Below, piece after piece: positions 8,275 to 17,299 of a stretch of DNA of 41,847 nucleotides; within the stretch, counting starts at the first letter, position 1, and each line of letters opens with the position of its first letter. Under the pieces are notes generated by a model, which did no database searches, was not told where the DNA came from, and was given only the letters and a program-made list of their open reading frames with translations. The translations under genes were made by a program, and so were the position numbers. The stretch is from an uncultured Planktomarina sp. (lineage in GTDB: Bacteria > Pseudomonadota > Alphaproteobacteria > Rhodobacterales > Rhodobacteraceae): contig CALSQF010000014.1 of the NCBI GenBank assembly GCA_943788425.1, positions 1-41,847 of the forward strand. The letters are read 5' to 3'.

Positions 8275-8736
8275 ATGAACCAAACTATTAGATCCAATAT
8301 TACTGCAAAAGCGCAAAACTATTGTCCACTTTCAACATGCGCCGAGGTAATAGCTGACCATTGGTCGATAATCGTTCTGCGAGACATTGCCATATGCAAT
8401 CAACGAACCTTTCGATCAATTTTAGCAAATAATAATGAAAGAATTTCTACTGGCGTACTAGCTGGCCGTTTGAAACGGTTAACTGACATTGGATTGTTAT
8501 CATTCAAGGATGATCCTGCACATTCACAACGAAAGATTTATTGTTTAAGCCCAGCTGCAATAGATCTTGTACCAATTTTATTGGATATGTCAGCTTGGGC
8601 GCTGACACATACTTCGCCTTCTAAGGAGCCAATCGCACTGCCATCGAGTATGGACCGTCCACAATCTCAATATTCAAAAGAATTAACGGATCGATTACGA
8701 TCATTGCACTTAGATCCCAGCGAAATGCCTGTCTAA
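8275..8736 (+). CDS. HxlR-family winged-helix transcriptional regulator
   Basis: This 153-residue protein shows the HxlR pattern: a conserved cysteine and helix at the start (CPLSTCAEVIADHWSIIVLR, residues ~17-36), a FRSILANNNERIS segment, recognition-helix region GVLAGRLKRLTDIGLLS, and a wing ending in YCLSPAAIDLVPILLDMSAW. The C-terminal tail after about residue 118 is longer than in minimal HxlR proteins. GGAAGG lies 6 nt before the ATG. Known family role: cytoplasmic dimeric repressors or activators that often sense electrophiles through the N-terminal cysteine. Codon usage is clearly more AT-rich than in the core genes to the right, consistent with acquired DNA. Its 3' end overlaps the integrase fragment on the other strand by 27 nt. 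Confidence 0.88.
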   Translation: MNQTIRSNITAKAQNYCPLSTCAEVIADHWSIIVLRDIAICNQRTFRSILANNNERISTGVLAGRLKRLTDIGLLSFKDDPAHSQRKIYCLSPAAIDLVPILLDMSAWALTHTSPSKEPIALPSSMDRPQSQYSKELTDRLRSLHLDPSEMPV

Positions 8737-8910
8737 CTTAGCAGCATCACTCATTGCCCTAACACGAGCATCCCTAATGGATTTAGTCCTCAAAGAATAA
8801 GCAATCCTGCCCTTCCGATAATGCCGACGTAAATCAGCAGGAACTCTACGGGAGAAATACCAAATGCCGTCCTTTTGGAACGTATAACTATTAGATTTGG
8901 TTGCCAGCAT
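8710..8910 (-). pseudogene. Tyrosine-type integrase, N-terminal fragment (DUF6538-like)
   Basis: This 66-residue ORF matches the N-terminal DUF6538-type domain of phage/island integrases: YTFQKDGIWYFSRRVPADLR, then IAYSLRTKSIRDARVRA. In such proteins this domain is followed by an arm-binding/core-binding domain and the R-H-R-Y catalytic domain, for about 350-450 residues in all. Here the reading frame ends after DRHFAGI, just inside the 3' end of the HxlR gene, and no catalytic domain is present in the window. It starts 62 bp from the 3' end of tRNA-Leu, the normal place for an island integrase. The simplest reading is that a deletion removed the rest and joined HxlR next to it. Confidence 0.75.
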
Positions 8911-8971
8911 GGTCTACGGCTCACTTACTAAGTCGAATTAGTAAGGTATTACAATGCTTTGGATGATAATT

Positions 8972-9057
8972 TGGTGCCCAGAAGAGGACTCGAACCTCCA
9001 CGTCCATACGGACACTAGCACCTGAAGCTAGCGCGTCTACCATTCCGCCATCTGGGC
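8972..9057 (-). tRNA. tRNA-Leu (anticodon CAG)
   Basis: The reverse strand folds as a class II tRNA. The acceptor stem is GCCCAGA (5' end at 9057) pairing with TCTGGGC, followed by an encoded CCA (8972-8974). The anticodon stem CTAGC/GCTAG encloses the loop TTCAGGT, giving anticodon CAG, which reads CUG (leucine). A long variable arm (TGTCC/GGACG) and the T-loop TTCGAGT are present. Its last ~24 nt are duplicated at 6304-6328 and an integrase fragment lies just beyond its 3' end, so it served as an integration site. Confidence 0.96.
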
Positions 9058-9250
9058 TGATGTCGATGGGGGGCGTTTAAGCGTCTGAGAGGGGTGGGTC
9101 AAGAGGGTAATTGCCTTGTGGCGACCCCTTGGCGTGCAAGTTTCGCTTGTGGTATTTTGCGGTGTGGTAGCCTTCAAATGGGGAATAGACTTGTCATGAG
9201 GCGGTGCACGGAGTACCTCCCTTCCGGAGAGAAATACTTGGGATGTCATC

Positions 9251-10231
9251 ATGTCTAAGCTTGTAACTATATTCGGTGGGTCAGGTTTCATTGGGCGCTA
9301 TGTCGCGCGGCGCATGGCAAAGGCGGGTTGGCGGGTCCGGGTGGCCGTTCGGCGGCCCAATGAGGCGATTTTCGTCAAGCCTTATGGGGTTGTCGGTCAG
9401 GTGGAGCCGGTGTTTTGCAACATTCGCGATGATGCATCGGTGCGGCAATCATTGCTGGGAGCCGATGCTGTGGTCAATTGCGTTGGCATATTACAAGAAT
9501 CGGGGCGCAATCGTTTCGATGCTGTGCAAACAGGAGGGGCTGGGCGCATAGCTCGGTTGGCGGCTGAAGCTGGGATCGCGCAAATGGTGCATATCTCGGC
9601 CATGGGAGCGGATCTGAACAGCGAGAGTGCCTATTCCCGGTCAAAGGCGGCAGGCGAGGCGGAGGTCTTGGCGCATATGCCGGGCGCAATGATCCTGCGA
9701 CCCTCCATCGTCTTTGGAGCAGAGGATCAATTTTTCAACAGATTTGCCGGCATGGCGCGCTTCGGTCCGATTTTGCCCATCGTTGGGGCTGAGACGCAGT
9801 TTCAGCCTGTGTTTGTCGATGATGTCGCGCGGGCCGTAATTCTTGGCGTGACTGGAGCTGCTGCGGGCGGTATCTATGAGCTAGCTGGGTCTGAGAAGGA
9901 CAGTTTTCGCGGCCTGATGCAGCGTATGTTGGATGTCATCCAACGTCGGCGCTTGATCATGGGCTTACCGATGTTCGTTGCGCGTCTCATGGCCACTGGC
10001 TTTGCGCTTGCAAATAAACTGAGCCTTGGCTTAGCGCCTATGCCGATCACCCGCGACCAAATACACAGTCTAAGCGTGGACAATGTGCCAAGCGGTGATT
10101 GTCTGGGCCTGGCGGATTTGCAGATCGAGCCAACGGCATTGGAAAGCGTGTTGCCGGATTATCTGTGGCCCTTCCGCGTGTCAGGCCAATATGCGGACAT
10201 CAAGGCCTCTGCGAAAAACCTAAAAGCCTGA
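9251..10231 (+). CDS. NAD(P)-binding protein, complex I NDUFA9-like
   Basis: This 326-residue atypical short-chain dehydrogenase begins with the Rossmann dinucleotide motif VTIFGGSGFIGRYVA (GxSGFIG, residues ~5-19). The family-typical GADAVVNCVGILQE, VHISAMGAD and YSRSKAAGEAEVL follow, and then LRPSIVFGAEDQFFNRFA. This is the pattern of the bacterial NDUFA9/39-kDa complex I subunit family, which binds NADPH at the membrane-proximal side of complex I in mitochondria. In alphaproteobacteria it is often a stand-alone gene, and its exact role there is less certain. The classical YxxxK occurs as YSRSK. Length is normal. It runs convergently to uppP, with only 5 nt between their stops. Confidence 0.85.
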   Translation: MSKLVTIFGGSGFIGRYVARRMAKAGWRVRVAVRRPNEAIFVKPYGVVGQVEPVFCNIRDDASVRQSLLGADAVVNCVGILQESGRNRFDAVQTGGAGRIARLAAEAGIAQMVHISAMGADLNSESAYSRSKAAGEAEVLAHMPGAMILRPSIVFGAEDQFFNRFAGMARFGPILPIVGAETQFQPVFVDDVARAVILGVTGAAAGGIYELAGSEKDSFRGLMQRMLDVIQRRRLIMGLPMFVARLMATGFALANKLSLGLAPMPITRDQIHSLSVDNVPSGDCLGLADLQIEPTALESVLPDYLWPFRVSGQYADIKASAKNLKA

Positions 10232-10236
10232 AGGCA

Positions 10237-11049
10237 TTAAAACCCGAGACCGCCGCTGTAGCCGATGGTGAGCAGCGTGAGGCCGAGCCCTATGCGGTAA
10301 ACCACGTAGGGCGTGTAAGTGAGGCTGTTGAGCAAGCGCATCATCAGCCCTAGGGCCAAAAGGGCTGCGGCGAAGCTGAAGGCAGCAACAACAGACGCGT
10401 CGCGCAGCGGCACGGCGCCGCCGATCAAATCCAAAGCGGTGAGCGCCCCGGAGGCGATAATCGTCGGGATCGACATCAGCATGGCGATGCGGGCAGCCTC
10501 TTTGCGTGTAAAACCCGCATTCAGGGCGCCGGTGATGGTGATGCCTGAGCGAGAGGTGCCCGGGATGAGTGCCACGGCTTGCCACAGCCCAAGGATCCAA
10601 GCGTCTCGTAGCGTCAGGTCTTGGATGTGACGCGTCGTTCGCGCGCGTTGATCCATCCAGTAGAGCAAAATGCCAAATACCAGCATGCTCCAGCCGATGA
10701 CGGTGATGGAGCGCAGAGTGTCCGACAGTCCGGTGAGTTTTAAGATTAAGCCGAGTCCCATGACAGGCAGCGTAGCCAGACTGAGCGCGATGAGCAGCCG
10801 GGCAGAGGGGCTCTCAAACTGGCCGCGCACAACCTGCGGGATGCCTTGCGCAATGTGGCGCACATCTGGCCAGAAATAGACGATGACGGCAAATAAAGTT
10901 CCGATATGGGCGGCGACATCAATAACTGGGCCTTGATCGGGGAGCCCTGTCAGCCCCGGCAAGAGGATCAAATGTCCAGAGGAGGAGACTGGCAAAAATT
11001 CCGTTATGCCCTGAATAAGCGCGATTAATATCAAATGATAAAGCGGCAT
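10237..11049 (-). CDS. uppP: Undecaprenyl-diphosphatase UppP (BacA)
   Basis: This 270-residue polytopic membrane protein carries both UppP signatures: GITEFLPVSSSGHLILLPG near residues 14-32 and PGTSRSGITITGAL near 160-175. These contain the catalytic glutamate/serine/histidine and arginine residues. It removes a phosphate from undecaprenyl diphosphate to recycle the lipid carrier for peptidoglycan and other envelope polymers, and its overproduction is known to confer bacitracin resistance. Several hydrophobic helices span the sequence, and length matches the family. A GAGGACC ribosome-binding sequence precedes the ATG. It is transcribed away from gltD across a 208-bp AT-rich gap, which must contain promoters for both. 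Confidence 0.97.
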   Translation of the reverse strand: MPLYHLILIALIQGITEFLPVSSSGHLILLPGLTGLPDQGPVIDVAAHIGTLFAVIVYFWPDVRHIAQGIPQVVRGQFESPSARLLIALSLATLPVMGLGLILKLTGLSDTLRSITVIGWSMLVFGILLYWMDQRARTTRHIQDLTLRDAWILGLWQAVALIPGTSRSGITITGALNAGFTRKEAARIAMLMSIPTIIASGALTALDLIGGAVPLRDASVVAAFSFAAALLALGLMMRLLNSLTYTPYVVYRIGLGLTLLTIGYSGGLGF

Positions 11050-11257
11050 GTTTTGTGGTCCTCTGCGATTAAAGTGACCATATACCCATGATATTTAAGC
11101 GCTAGCAGAAATATAGGTCCGATTCGGATCTAAAAATAGCTTGAAAATTGCGAAAAAATGTCGCCATATGCATTTTCCCACTTTATAGGTCACCCGTGCT
11201 GACATTATAAGGTCAAAACAACTTAAAAATATAGCGACGTCGCGAATCGAGGATGGT

Positions 11258-12691
11258 ATGGCTGATAATCCGATGCTTAAATTTGTGAAGATCCCACGGC
11301 TCATGCCTCAAAAGCGTGATGCGTTAGATCGGACGGATGATTTCGGCGAGATTTATGCGGAATTTTCGGAGGCCAAGGCCGCAGAGCAGGCGAGCCGGTG
11401 CAGCCAATGTGGCGTGCCATATTGCCAAACCCATTGCCCGCTGCACAACAATATCCCAGATTGGCTGCGCCTGACCGCTGAGGGGCGGCTGCGCGAGGCC
11501 TATGAAATCAGTCAGGCCACCAACACATTCCCAGAGATTTGCGGCCGTATTTGCCCTCAAGATCGCTTGTGCGAGGGCAATTGCGTGATCGAGCAGTCGG
11601 GTCATGAAACGGTGACCATTGGTTCTGTTGAGAAATATATCACCGATACCGCATGGGCTGAAGGGTGGGTGCAACCGATCACACCCGCCGCGACCCGCGG
11701 AGAATCTGTCGGCATCATCGGCGCGGGTCCAGGAGGATTGGCCGCGGCCGATATGCTGCGCCGCGCTGGTGTGCAGGTCACAGTCTATGATCGCTATGAC
11801 CGCGCGGGAGGGCTTTTGACCTATGGTATACCTGGTTTTAAGCTTGAAAAAGATGTGGTGATGCAGCGCGTGGCCCAGCTTGAGGAGGGCGGCATCGAAA
11901 TCGTCACCAACTGCAATGTCGGCGTTGACATCAGCTTTGAGGAGATCCGCAGCAAACATGATGCGGTGATTGTCGCCACGGGTGTTTATAAGTCCCGCGA
12001 TTTGGTAGGGCCGGGCTCGGGAGCAGATGGCATTGTGAAAGCCATTGACTATTTGACCGCCAGCAACCGCCATGGTTTTGGCGACAATGTACCTGAATTT
12101 GAAGATGGCAGATTGAATGCGGCCGGCAAGCGGGTTGTGGTAATTGGCGGCGGAGATACGGCCATGGATTGCGTGCGGACAGCAATCCGGCAAGGCGCCA
12201 CCTCTGTTAAATGCCTATACCGCCGCGACAAAGCGAACATGCCGGGATCTCTGCGGGAGACTCAAAACGCTGAGGAAGAGGGCATTGAATTTGTTTGGCT
12301 GACGGCGCCCAATGGGTTCGTTGGCAATCCTGTGACTGGGGTTAACGTGCAAAAAATGCGTTTGGGCCTGCCGGATGCGACAGGACGTCAAAGCCCAGAG
12401 GTGATTGACGGGGCCGATTATGTGGAACCTGCGGATTTGGTGGTCAAAGCTTTGGGGTTTGAGCCCGAAGCTTTACCACAGCTTTGGGGCGCAGAGGGTC
12501 TCGAGGTGACGCGCTGGGGTACAATCCGGGCGGATTTTGAAACCGGCCAAACCAAGCTACCGGGTGTTTATGCGGTGGGTGATATTGTCCGCGGCGCCTC
12601 GCTTGTGGTTTGGGCCATTCGCGACGGCCGCGACTGCGCAGCCGCGATTCTAGCACAGTTTGACAAGGCCCAATCCATAGCCGCTGAATAA
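11258..12691 (+). CDS. gltD: Glutamate synthase (NADPH) small subunit
   Basis: This 477-residue flavoprotein is the beta subunit of NADPH-dependent GOGAT. The N-terminal domain has cysteines C48, C51, C56 and C60 (CSQCGVPYCQTHC) and a second set in CGRICPQDRLCEGNC, which bind two [4Fe-4S] clusters. The FAD site is GIIGAGPGGLAAADML, and the NADPH site is VVVIGGGDTAMDC. The C-terminal flavin contact is GVYAVGDIVRGASLVVWAI. It passes electrons from NADPH to the large subunit for conversion of 2-oxoglutarate plus glutamine to two glutamates. gltB follows 66 nt downstream on the same strand, so the two form an operon. Length is as expected. Confidence 0.97.
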   Translation: MADNPMLKFVKIPRLMPQKRDALDRTDDFGEIYAEFSEAKAAEQASRCSQCGVPYCQTHCPLHNNIPDWLRLTAEGRLREAYEISQATNTFPEICGRICPQDRLCEGNCVIEQSGHETVTIGSVEKYITDTAWAEGWVQPITPAATRGESVGIIGAGPGGLAAADMLRRAGVQVTVYDRYDRAGGLLTYGIPGFKLEKDVVMQRVAQLEEGGIEIVTNCNVGVDISFEEIRSKHDAVIVATGVYKSRDLVGPGSGADGIVKAIDYLTASNRHGFGDNVPEFEDGRLNAAGKRVVVIGGGDTAMDCVRTAIRQGATSVKCLYRRDKANMPGSLRETQNAEEEGIEFVWLTAPNGFVGNPVTGVNVQKMRLGLPDATGRQSPEVIDGADYVEPADLVVKALGFEPEALPQLWGAEGLEVTRWGTIRADFETGQTKLPGVYAVGDIVRGASLVVWAIRDGRDCAAAILAQFDKAQSIAAE

Positions 12692-12757
12692 GCGTCTGCG
12701 TGGATCTGGAGCTTTACGACATTACGATGTCCTGCCTGGGCATTTAAGGAGATGAGC

Positions 12758-15700
12758 ATGACAAAATTTGATGCAAACTGGGTGAAAGCGGAAGAAGCCA
12801 AGCGCAAGCATATGGCTGAAAATGGCCTTTACTCTGAGGCGGAAGAGCACGCCAGCTGCGGCGTGGGACTTGTGGTGTCCATCGACGGGACGCCAAGTCG
12901 CAAAGTGGTTCAGGCCGGTATCGACGCGCTAAAAGCGGTTTGGCACCGCGGTGCTGTCGATGCAGATGGCAAGACTGGCGACGGGGCTGGCATCCATGTG
13001 CAAATCCCTGTGCCATTCTTCTATGACCAAATTGAACGCACTGGTCATACGCCGCGCATGGATGAGCTGATGGCCGTCGGCCAGGTGTTCTTGCCGCGTA
13101 CTGATTTTGGGGCCCAAGAAACCTGTAGGACGATTGTGGAAACAGAAGTTTTGCGCATGGGGTATTATATCTATGGCTGGCGCCATGTGCCGGTGAATGT
13201 CGCCTGTTTGGGTGAAAAGGCCAATGCCACGCGACCTGAAATTGAACAGATCTTGGTGTCCAATTCCAAAGGTGTCGATGAAGAGACGTTTGAGCGCGAG
13301 CTTTATGTAATTCGTCGCCGGATTGAAAAAGCTGCACAAGCTGCAGGAATTTATGGTCTTTACCTGGCCAGCCTGTCGTGCCGTTCGATTATCTATAAAG
13401 GCATGTTTCTGGCGGAGGATATGTCGGAATTCTATCCTGATTTGAAAGATAAACGATTCGAGTCCGCCTTTGCTTTGTATCACCAGCGCTATTCGACCAA
13501 TACTTTCCCACAGTGGTGGCTGGCTCAGCCCTTCCGCATGTTGGCCCATAATGGCGAAATCAATACGCTGAAAGGCAACAAAAATTGGATGAAGAGCCAT
13601 GAGATCCGCATGTCTTCTGATGCTTTTGGAGATACGGCCGAAGATATCAAGCCAGTGATTCCAAGCGGGTCTTCGGATTCGGCGGCGCTGGATGCGGTGT
13701 TTGAAATGTTGGTGCGCGCGGGGCGCAATGCGCCGATGGCCAAGACCATGCTGGTGCCGGAAAGCTGGTCAAAGCAAGCGGTGGACCTGCCGAAATCTTG
13801 GCGGGATATGTATTCTTACTGCAATTCCGTTATGGAGCCATGGGATGGACCGGCCGCCCTTGCAATGACAGATGGCCGCTGGGTCTGCGCTGGATTGGAC
13901 CGCAATGGTCTAAGGCCCATGCGCTATTTGGTGACGGGTGATGATTTGCTGATCGCGGGCTCGGAAGCCGGGATGGTCACCGTTGATGAAGCCAATGTGA
14001 AAGAAAAAGGCGCGCTGGGCCCAGGCCAGCTTTTGGCGGTCGATATCGTTGAGGGCCGTTTGTATCATGACACTGAAATGAAAGATATGCTGGCCGCCAG
14101 CCAAGATTTCAGCGCATGGGTTGGCAAGATCAATGAGCTGGACGACGACCTGGCCAAAGCGGTGGAAAAACCGATGTTTAAGGGCGCAGATTTGCGCCAG
14201 CGCCAGATTGCAGCGGGCTACACCATTGAGGAGCTCGAACAAATCTTGGCGCCCATGGCCGAGGATGGCAAAGAGACCTTGGCCTCGATGGGCGATGACA
14301 CGCCCTCGGCGGTTCTGAGTGAAAAATATCGTCCGCTATCACACTTCTTTCGGCAAAACTTTAGCCAGGTGACCAATCCCCCGATTGATAGCCTGCGCGA
14401 ATTTCGGGTCATGAGCTTGAAAACACGCTTTGGCAATCTGAAAAATGTGTTGGATGAGAGCAGTGCGCAGACCGAGATTTTGGTTCTAGACTCGCCCTTT
14501 GTCGGCAATGTGCAATTCGATCGGTTGTTGGAAAATTTCAACGCGCCGATGGTAGAGATAGATTGTACCTTCCCTACCGATGGCGCTCAGGGGGAATTGC
14601 AAAAGGCCCTCAACCGTATTCGGTCAGAAGCCGAAGATGCTGTACGCTCGGGGGCTGGGCATTTGGTTTTGACGGATCAGCATGCTTCAGAAACCTCCGT
14701 TGCCATGCCGATGATTTTGGCGACCAGTGCGGTGCATTCATGGTTGACCCGTAAGGGGCTCCGCACCTTCACCTCGCTCAATGTACGGTCTGCAGAGTGT
14801 ATTGACCCGCATTATTTTGCCGTATTGATTGGCTGTGGTGCGACGGTCGTGAATGCCTATTTGGCCGAAGACAGCCTGGCCGATCGCATTGATCGCGGCC
14901 TGCTTGAGTGTTCTTTGACTGAGGCTGTGGCGCGATATCGCTCGGCAATTGATCAGGGTCTGTTGAAAATCATGGCGAAGATGGGGATCTCGGTAATTTC
15001 CTCTTACCGGGGCGGTCTGAACTTTGAGGCTGTTGGCCTGTCGCGTGCCATGTGCGCTGAGTATTTTCCCGGAATGACATCGCGAATTTCCGGTATTGGT
15101 GTGGTGGGCATTCAGCGCAAAGCAGAGTCTATTCACGCATCAGCCTATACTGCGGCCTCAGATGTTCTGCCAATTGGCGGATTTTACAAGGCGCGCCGCT
15201 CAGGCGAAAAACATGCGTGGGAAGCGCAAACCATGCATTTGCTGCAATCGGCCTGTGACCGCGGCAGCTTTGAGATGTGGAAAAATTATTCAGCTAAATT
15301 GCAAGCCAACCCGCCGATCCACCTGCGGGATCTGCTGGCAATTAAACCCTTGGGGGCAGCAATTTCTGTGGATGAGGTGGAAAGCATCACCTCAATCCGC
15401 AAGCGGTTTGTTACTCCTGGCATGTCCCTTGGTGCTCTGAGCCCAGAGGCTCATAAGACACTCAATGTGGCAATGAACCGGATCGGCGCCAAGTCTGACA
15501 GTGGTGAGGGTGGAGAAGATCCTGCGCATTTCCTGCCGGAACCCAATGGGGATAATCCTTCTGCGAAGATCAAACAGGTGGCTTCAGGCCGCTTTGGGGT
15601 CACGGCAGAATATCTCAACCATTGCGAAGAATTGGAAATTAAAGTGGCGCAGGGCGCCAAGCCCGGCGAGGGTGGACAACTGCCTGGGATGAAGGTTACG

Positions 15701-17299
15701 GATCTTATTGCGCGTTTGCGTCATTCGACCAAAGGTGTGACTTTGATCAGCCCACCGCCCCATCACGATATCTATTCCATCGAAGATTTGGCGCAGCTGA
15801 TTTATGATCTCAAGCAAATCAACCCGCGCTGTAAGGTGACTGTGAAATTGGTGGCCGCCTCTGGGGTCGGCACCATTGCCGCCGGTGTGGCGAAGGCTGA
15901 GGCCGATGTGATTTTGATCTCTGGCCATAATGGCGGCACCGGCGCTTCTCCGGCGACATCGATCAAATTTGCGGGGCTGCCTTGGGAAATGGGTCTGACT
16001 GAGGCACATCAGGTTTTGGCGATGAACAACCTGCGCGAGCGGGTGACATTGCGCACCGATGGCGGTTTGCGCACGGGCCGCGACATAGTGATGGCGGCGA
16101 TGATGGGTGCGGAAGAATATGGCATCGGTACAGCCGCTCTGATCGCGATGGGCTGCATCATGGTGCGGCAATGCCAATCCAATACCTGCCCTGTGGGGGT
16201 TTGCACGCAAGATGAAGCTCTGCGGGACAAGTTTACCGGGTCGGCCGATAAAGTTGTCAATTTGATCACCTTCTACGCGCAAGAAGTGCGTGAGATTTTG
16301 GCCAGCATTGGCGCGCGTTCAATGGACGAGGTGATTGGCCGTGCTGATTTGCTCAGCCAAGTGTCGCGCGGATCTGCGCATTTGGACGATTTGGATCTTA
16401 ATCCGCTATTGATTACGGTCGATGGTGCCGATCAGATTACCTATGATCGCCATAAGCCGCGCAACGCTGTACCAGATACATTGGATGCGCAGATCGTCAC
16501 AGACGCGGCGCGCTTCTTGCAAGATGGTGAGAAGATGCAACTGCAATATGCGGTGCAAAACACCTCCCGTTCGATTGGCACAAGGGTGTCTAGCCATATT
16601 GTGACCAAATTTGGCATGCGCAACAATCTGCAATCCGATCACTTGACGATTAAGTTGCAAGGCTCGGCCGGGCAGGCCCTTGGCGCTTTTGCGGCACCGG
16701 GCTTGAAGTTAGAAGTGGCCGGAGAGGCCAATGACTATGTGGGCAAAGGTCTGTCGGGCGGTGTGATCGTTGTGCGGCCTGCACAGATCAGCCCTTTGAT
16801 AGCCTCGGACAATACAATTATCGGCAACACCGTGCTATATGGCGCGACCGATGGTTTGCTCTTCGCTTCTGGCTGCGCCGGTGAACGTTTTGCGGTGCGC
16901 AACTCGGGCGCAAAAACCGTGATTGAAGGCTGTGGCTCAAATGGCTGTGAATATATGACCGGCGGTGTTGCTGTGGTTCTAGGCTCCATTGGGGCCAACT
17001 TTGGCGCAGGGATGACGGGTGGCATGGCCTATCTTTATGATCCGACCGGAGCAACGGCTCCAATGATGAATATGGAAACTCTGGTGACTTGCCCGGTCTC
17101 GGTTGCCCATTGGCAGGAGGAGCTGAAGGTGCTGATCGCCCGCCATGTCGAGGAGACCAATTCGGTCAAAGGCGCGGATATTTTGCAGCATTGGGATGAG
17201 GAAAAGCACAACTTTGTGCAGGTCTGCCCAAAAGAAATGTTGGTGCATTTGCCCGCGCCTTTGCAAGATGGTCAATCCCAATCGGTACCGGCAGAATAG
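12758..17299 (+). CDS. gltB: Glutamate synthase large subunit
   Basis: This protein of about 1513 residues is the alpha subunit of glutamate synthase. The N-terminal class II glutamine amidotransferase domain starts with the nucleophile in CGVGLVVSIDG after a propeptide of 33 residues, which is normally cleaved off. A central domain and the FMN/2-oxoglutarate domain follow (GEGGEDPAHFLPEPNGDNPS, SGHNGGTGASPATSIKFAG). The [3Fe-4S] cysteines lie in CIMVRQCQSNTCPVGVC near residue 1130, and the glycine-rich beta-helix domain (GGVIVVRP, GCGSNGCEYMTGG) ends the chain. Ammonia from glutamine is channelled to 2-oxoglutarate. I place the start at ATG 12758 because AAGGAG (12746-12751) lies 6 nt before it. 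The in-frame ATG at 12752 touches this site and is less likely. Confidence 0.97.
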   Translation: MTKFDANWVKAEEAKRKHMAENGLYSEAEEHASCGVGLVVSIDGTPSRKVVQAGIDALKAVWHRGAVDADGKTGDGAGIHVQIPVPFFYDQIERTGHTPRMDELMAVGQVFLPRTDFGAQETCRTIVETEVLRMGYYIYGWRHVPVNVACLGEKANATRPEIEQILVSNSKGVDEETFERELYVIRRRIEKAAQAAGIYGLYLASLSCRSIIYKGMFLAEDMSEFYPDLKDKRFESAFALYHQRYSTNTFPQWWLAQPFRMLAHNGEINTLKGNKNWMKSHEIRMSSDAFGDTAEDIKPVIPSGSSDSAALDAVFEMLVRAGRNAPMAKTMLVPESWSKQAVDLPKSWRDMYSYCNSVMEPWDGPAALAMTDGRWVCAGLDRNGLRPMRYLVTGDDLLIAGSEAGMVTVDEANVKEKGALGPGQLLAVDIVEGRLYHDTEMKDMLAASQDFSAWVGKINELDDDLAKAVEKPMFKGADLRQRQIAAGYTIEELEQILAPMAEDGKETLASMGDDTPSAVLSEKYRPLSHFFRQNFSQVTNPPIDSLREFRVMSLKTRFGNLKNVLDESSAQTEILVLDSPFVGNVQFDRLLENFNAPMVEIDCTFPTDGAQGELQKALNRIRSEAEDAVRSGAGHLVLTDQHASETSVAMPMILATSAVHSWLTRKGLRTFTSLNVRSAECIDPHYFAVLIGCGATVVNAYLAEDSLADRIDRGLLECSLTEAVARYRSAIDQGLLKIMAKMGISVISSYRGGLNFEAVGLSRAMCAEYFPGMTSRISGIGVVGIQRKAESIHASAYTAASDVLPIGGFYKARRSGEKHAWEAQTMHLLQSACDRGSFEMWKNYSAKLQANPPIHLRDLLAIKPLGAAISVDEVESITSIRKRFVTPGMSLGALSPEAHKTLNVAMNRIGAKSDSGEGGEDPAHFLPEPNGDNPSAKIKQVASGRFGVTAEYLNHCEELEIKVAQGAKPGEGGQLPGMKVTDLIARLRHSTKGVTLISPPPHHDIYSIEDLAQLIYDLKQINPRCKVTVKLVAASGVGTIAAGVAKAEADVILISGHNGGTGASPATSIKFAGLPWEMGLTEAHQVLAMNNLRERVTLRTDGGLRTGRDIVMAAMMGAEEYGIGTAALIAMGCIMVRQCQSNTCPVGVCTQDEALRDKFTGSADKVVNLITFYAQEVREILASIGARSMDEVIGRADLLSQVSRGSAHLDDLDLNPLLITVDGADQITYDRHKPRNAVPDTLDAQIVTDAARFLQDGEKMQLQYAVQNTSRSIGTRVSSHIVTKFGMRNNLQSDHLTIKLQGSAGQALGAFAAPGLKLEVAGEANDYVGKGLSGGVIVVRPAQISPLIASDNTIIGNTVLYGATDGLLFASGCAGERFAVRNSGAKTVIEGCGSNGCEYMTGGVAVVLGSIGANFGAGMTGGMAYLYDPTGATAPMMNMETLVTCPVSVAHWQEELKVLIARHVEETNSVKGADILQHWDEEKHNFVQVCPKEMLVHLPAPLQDGQSQSVPAE

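Noticed and set aside
12752-12757. ATG at 12752 as the gltB start
   Set aside because: The AAGGAG site directly touches it; the ATG at 12758 has proper spacing.
15584-16282. 232-codon antisense open frame inside gltB
   Set aside because: Shadow of a long conserved gene, with no protein-family character and no start signals.
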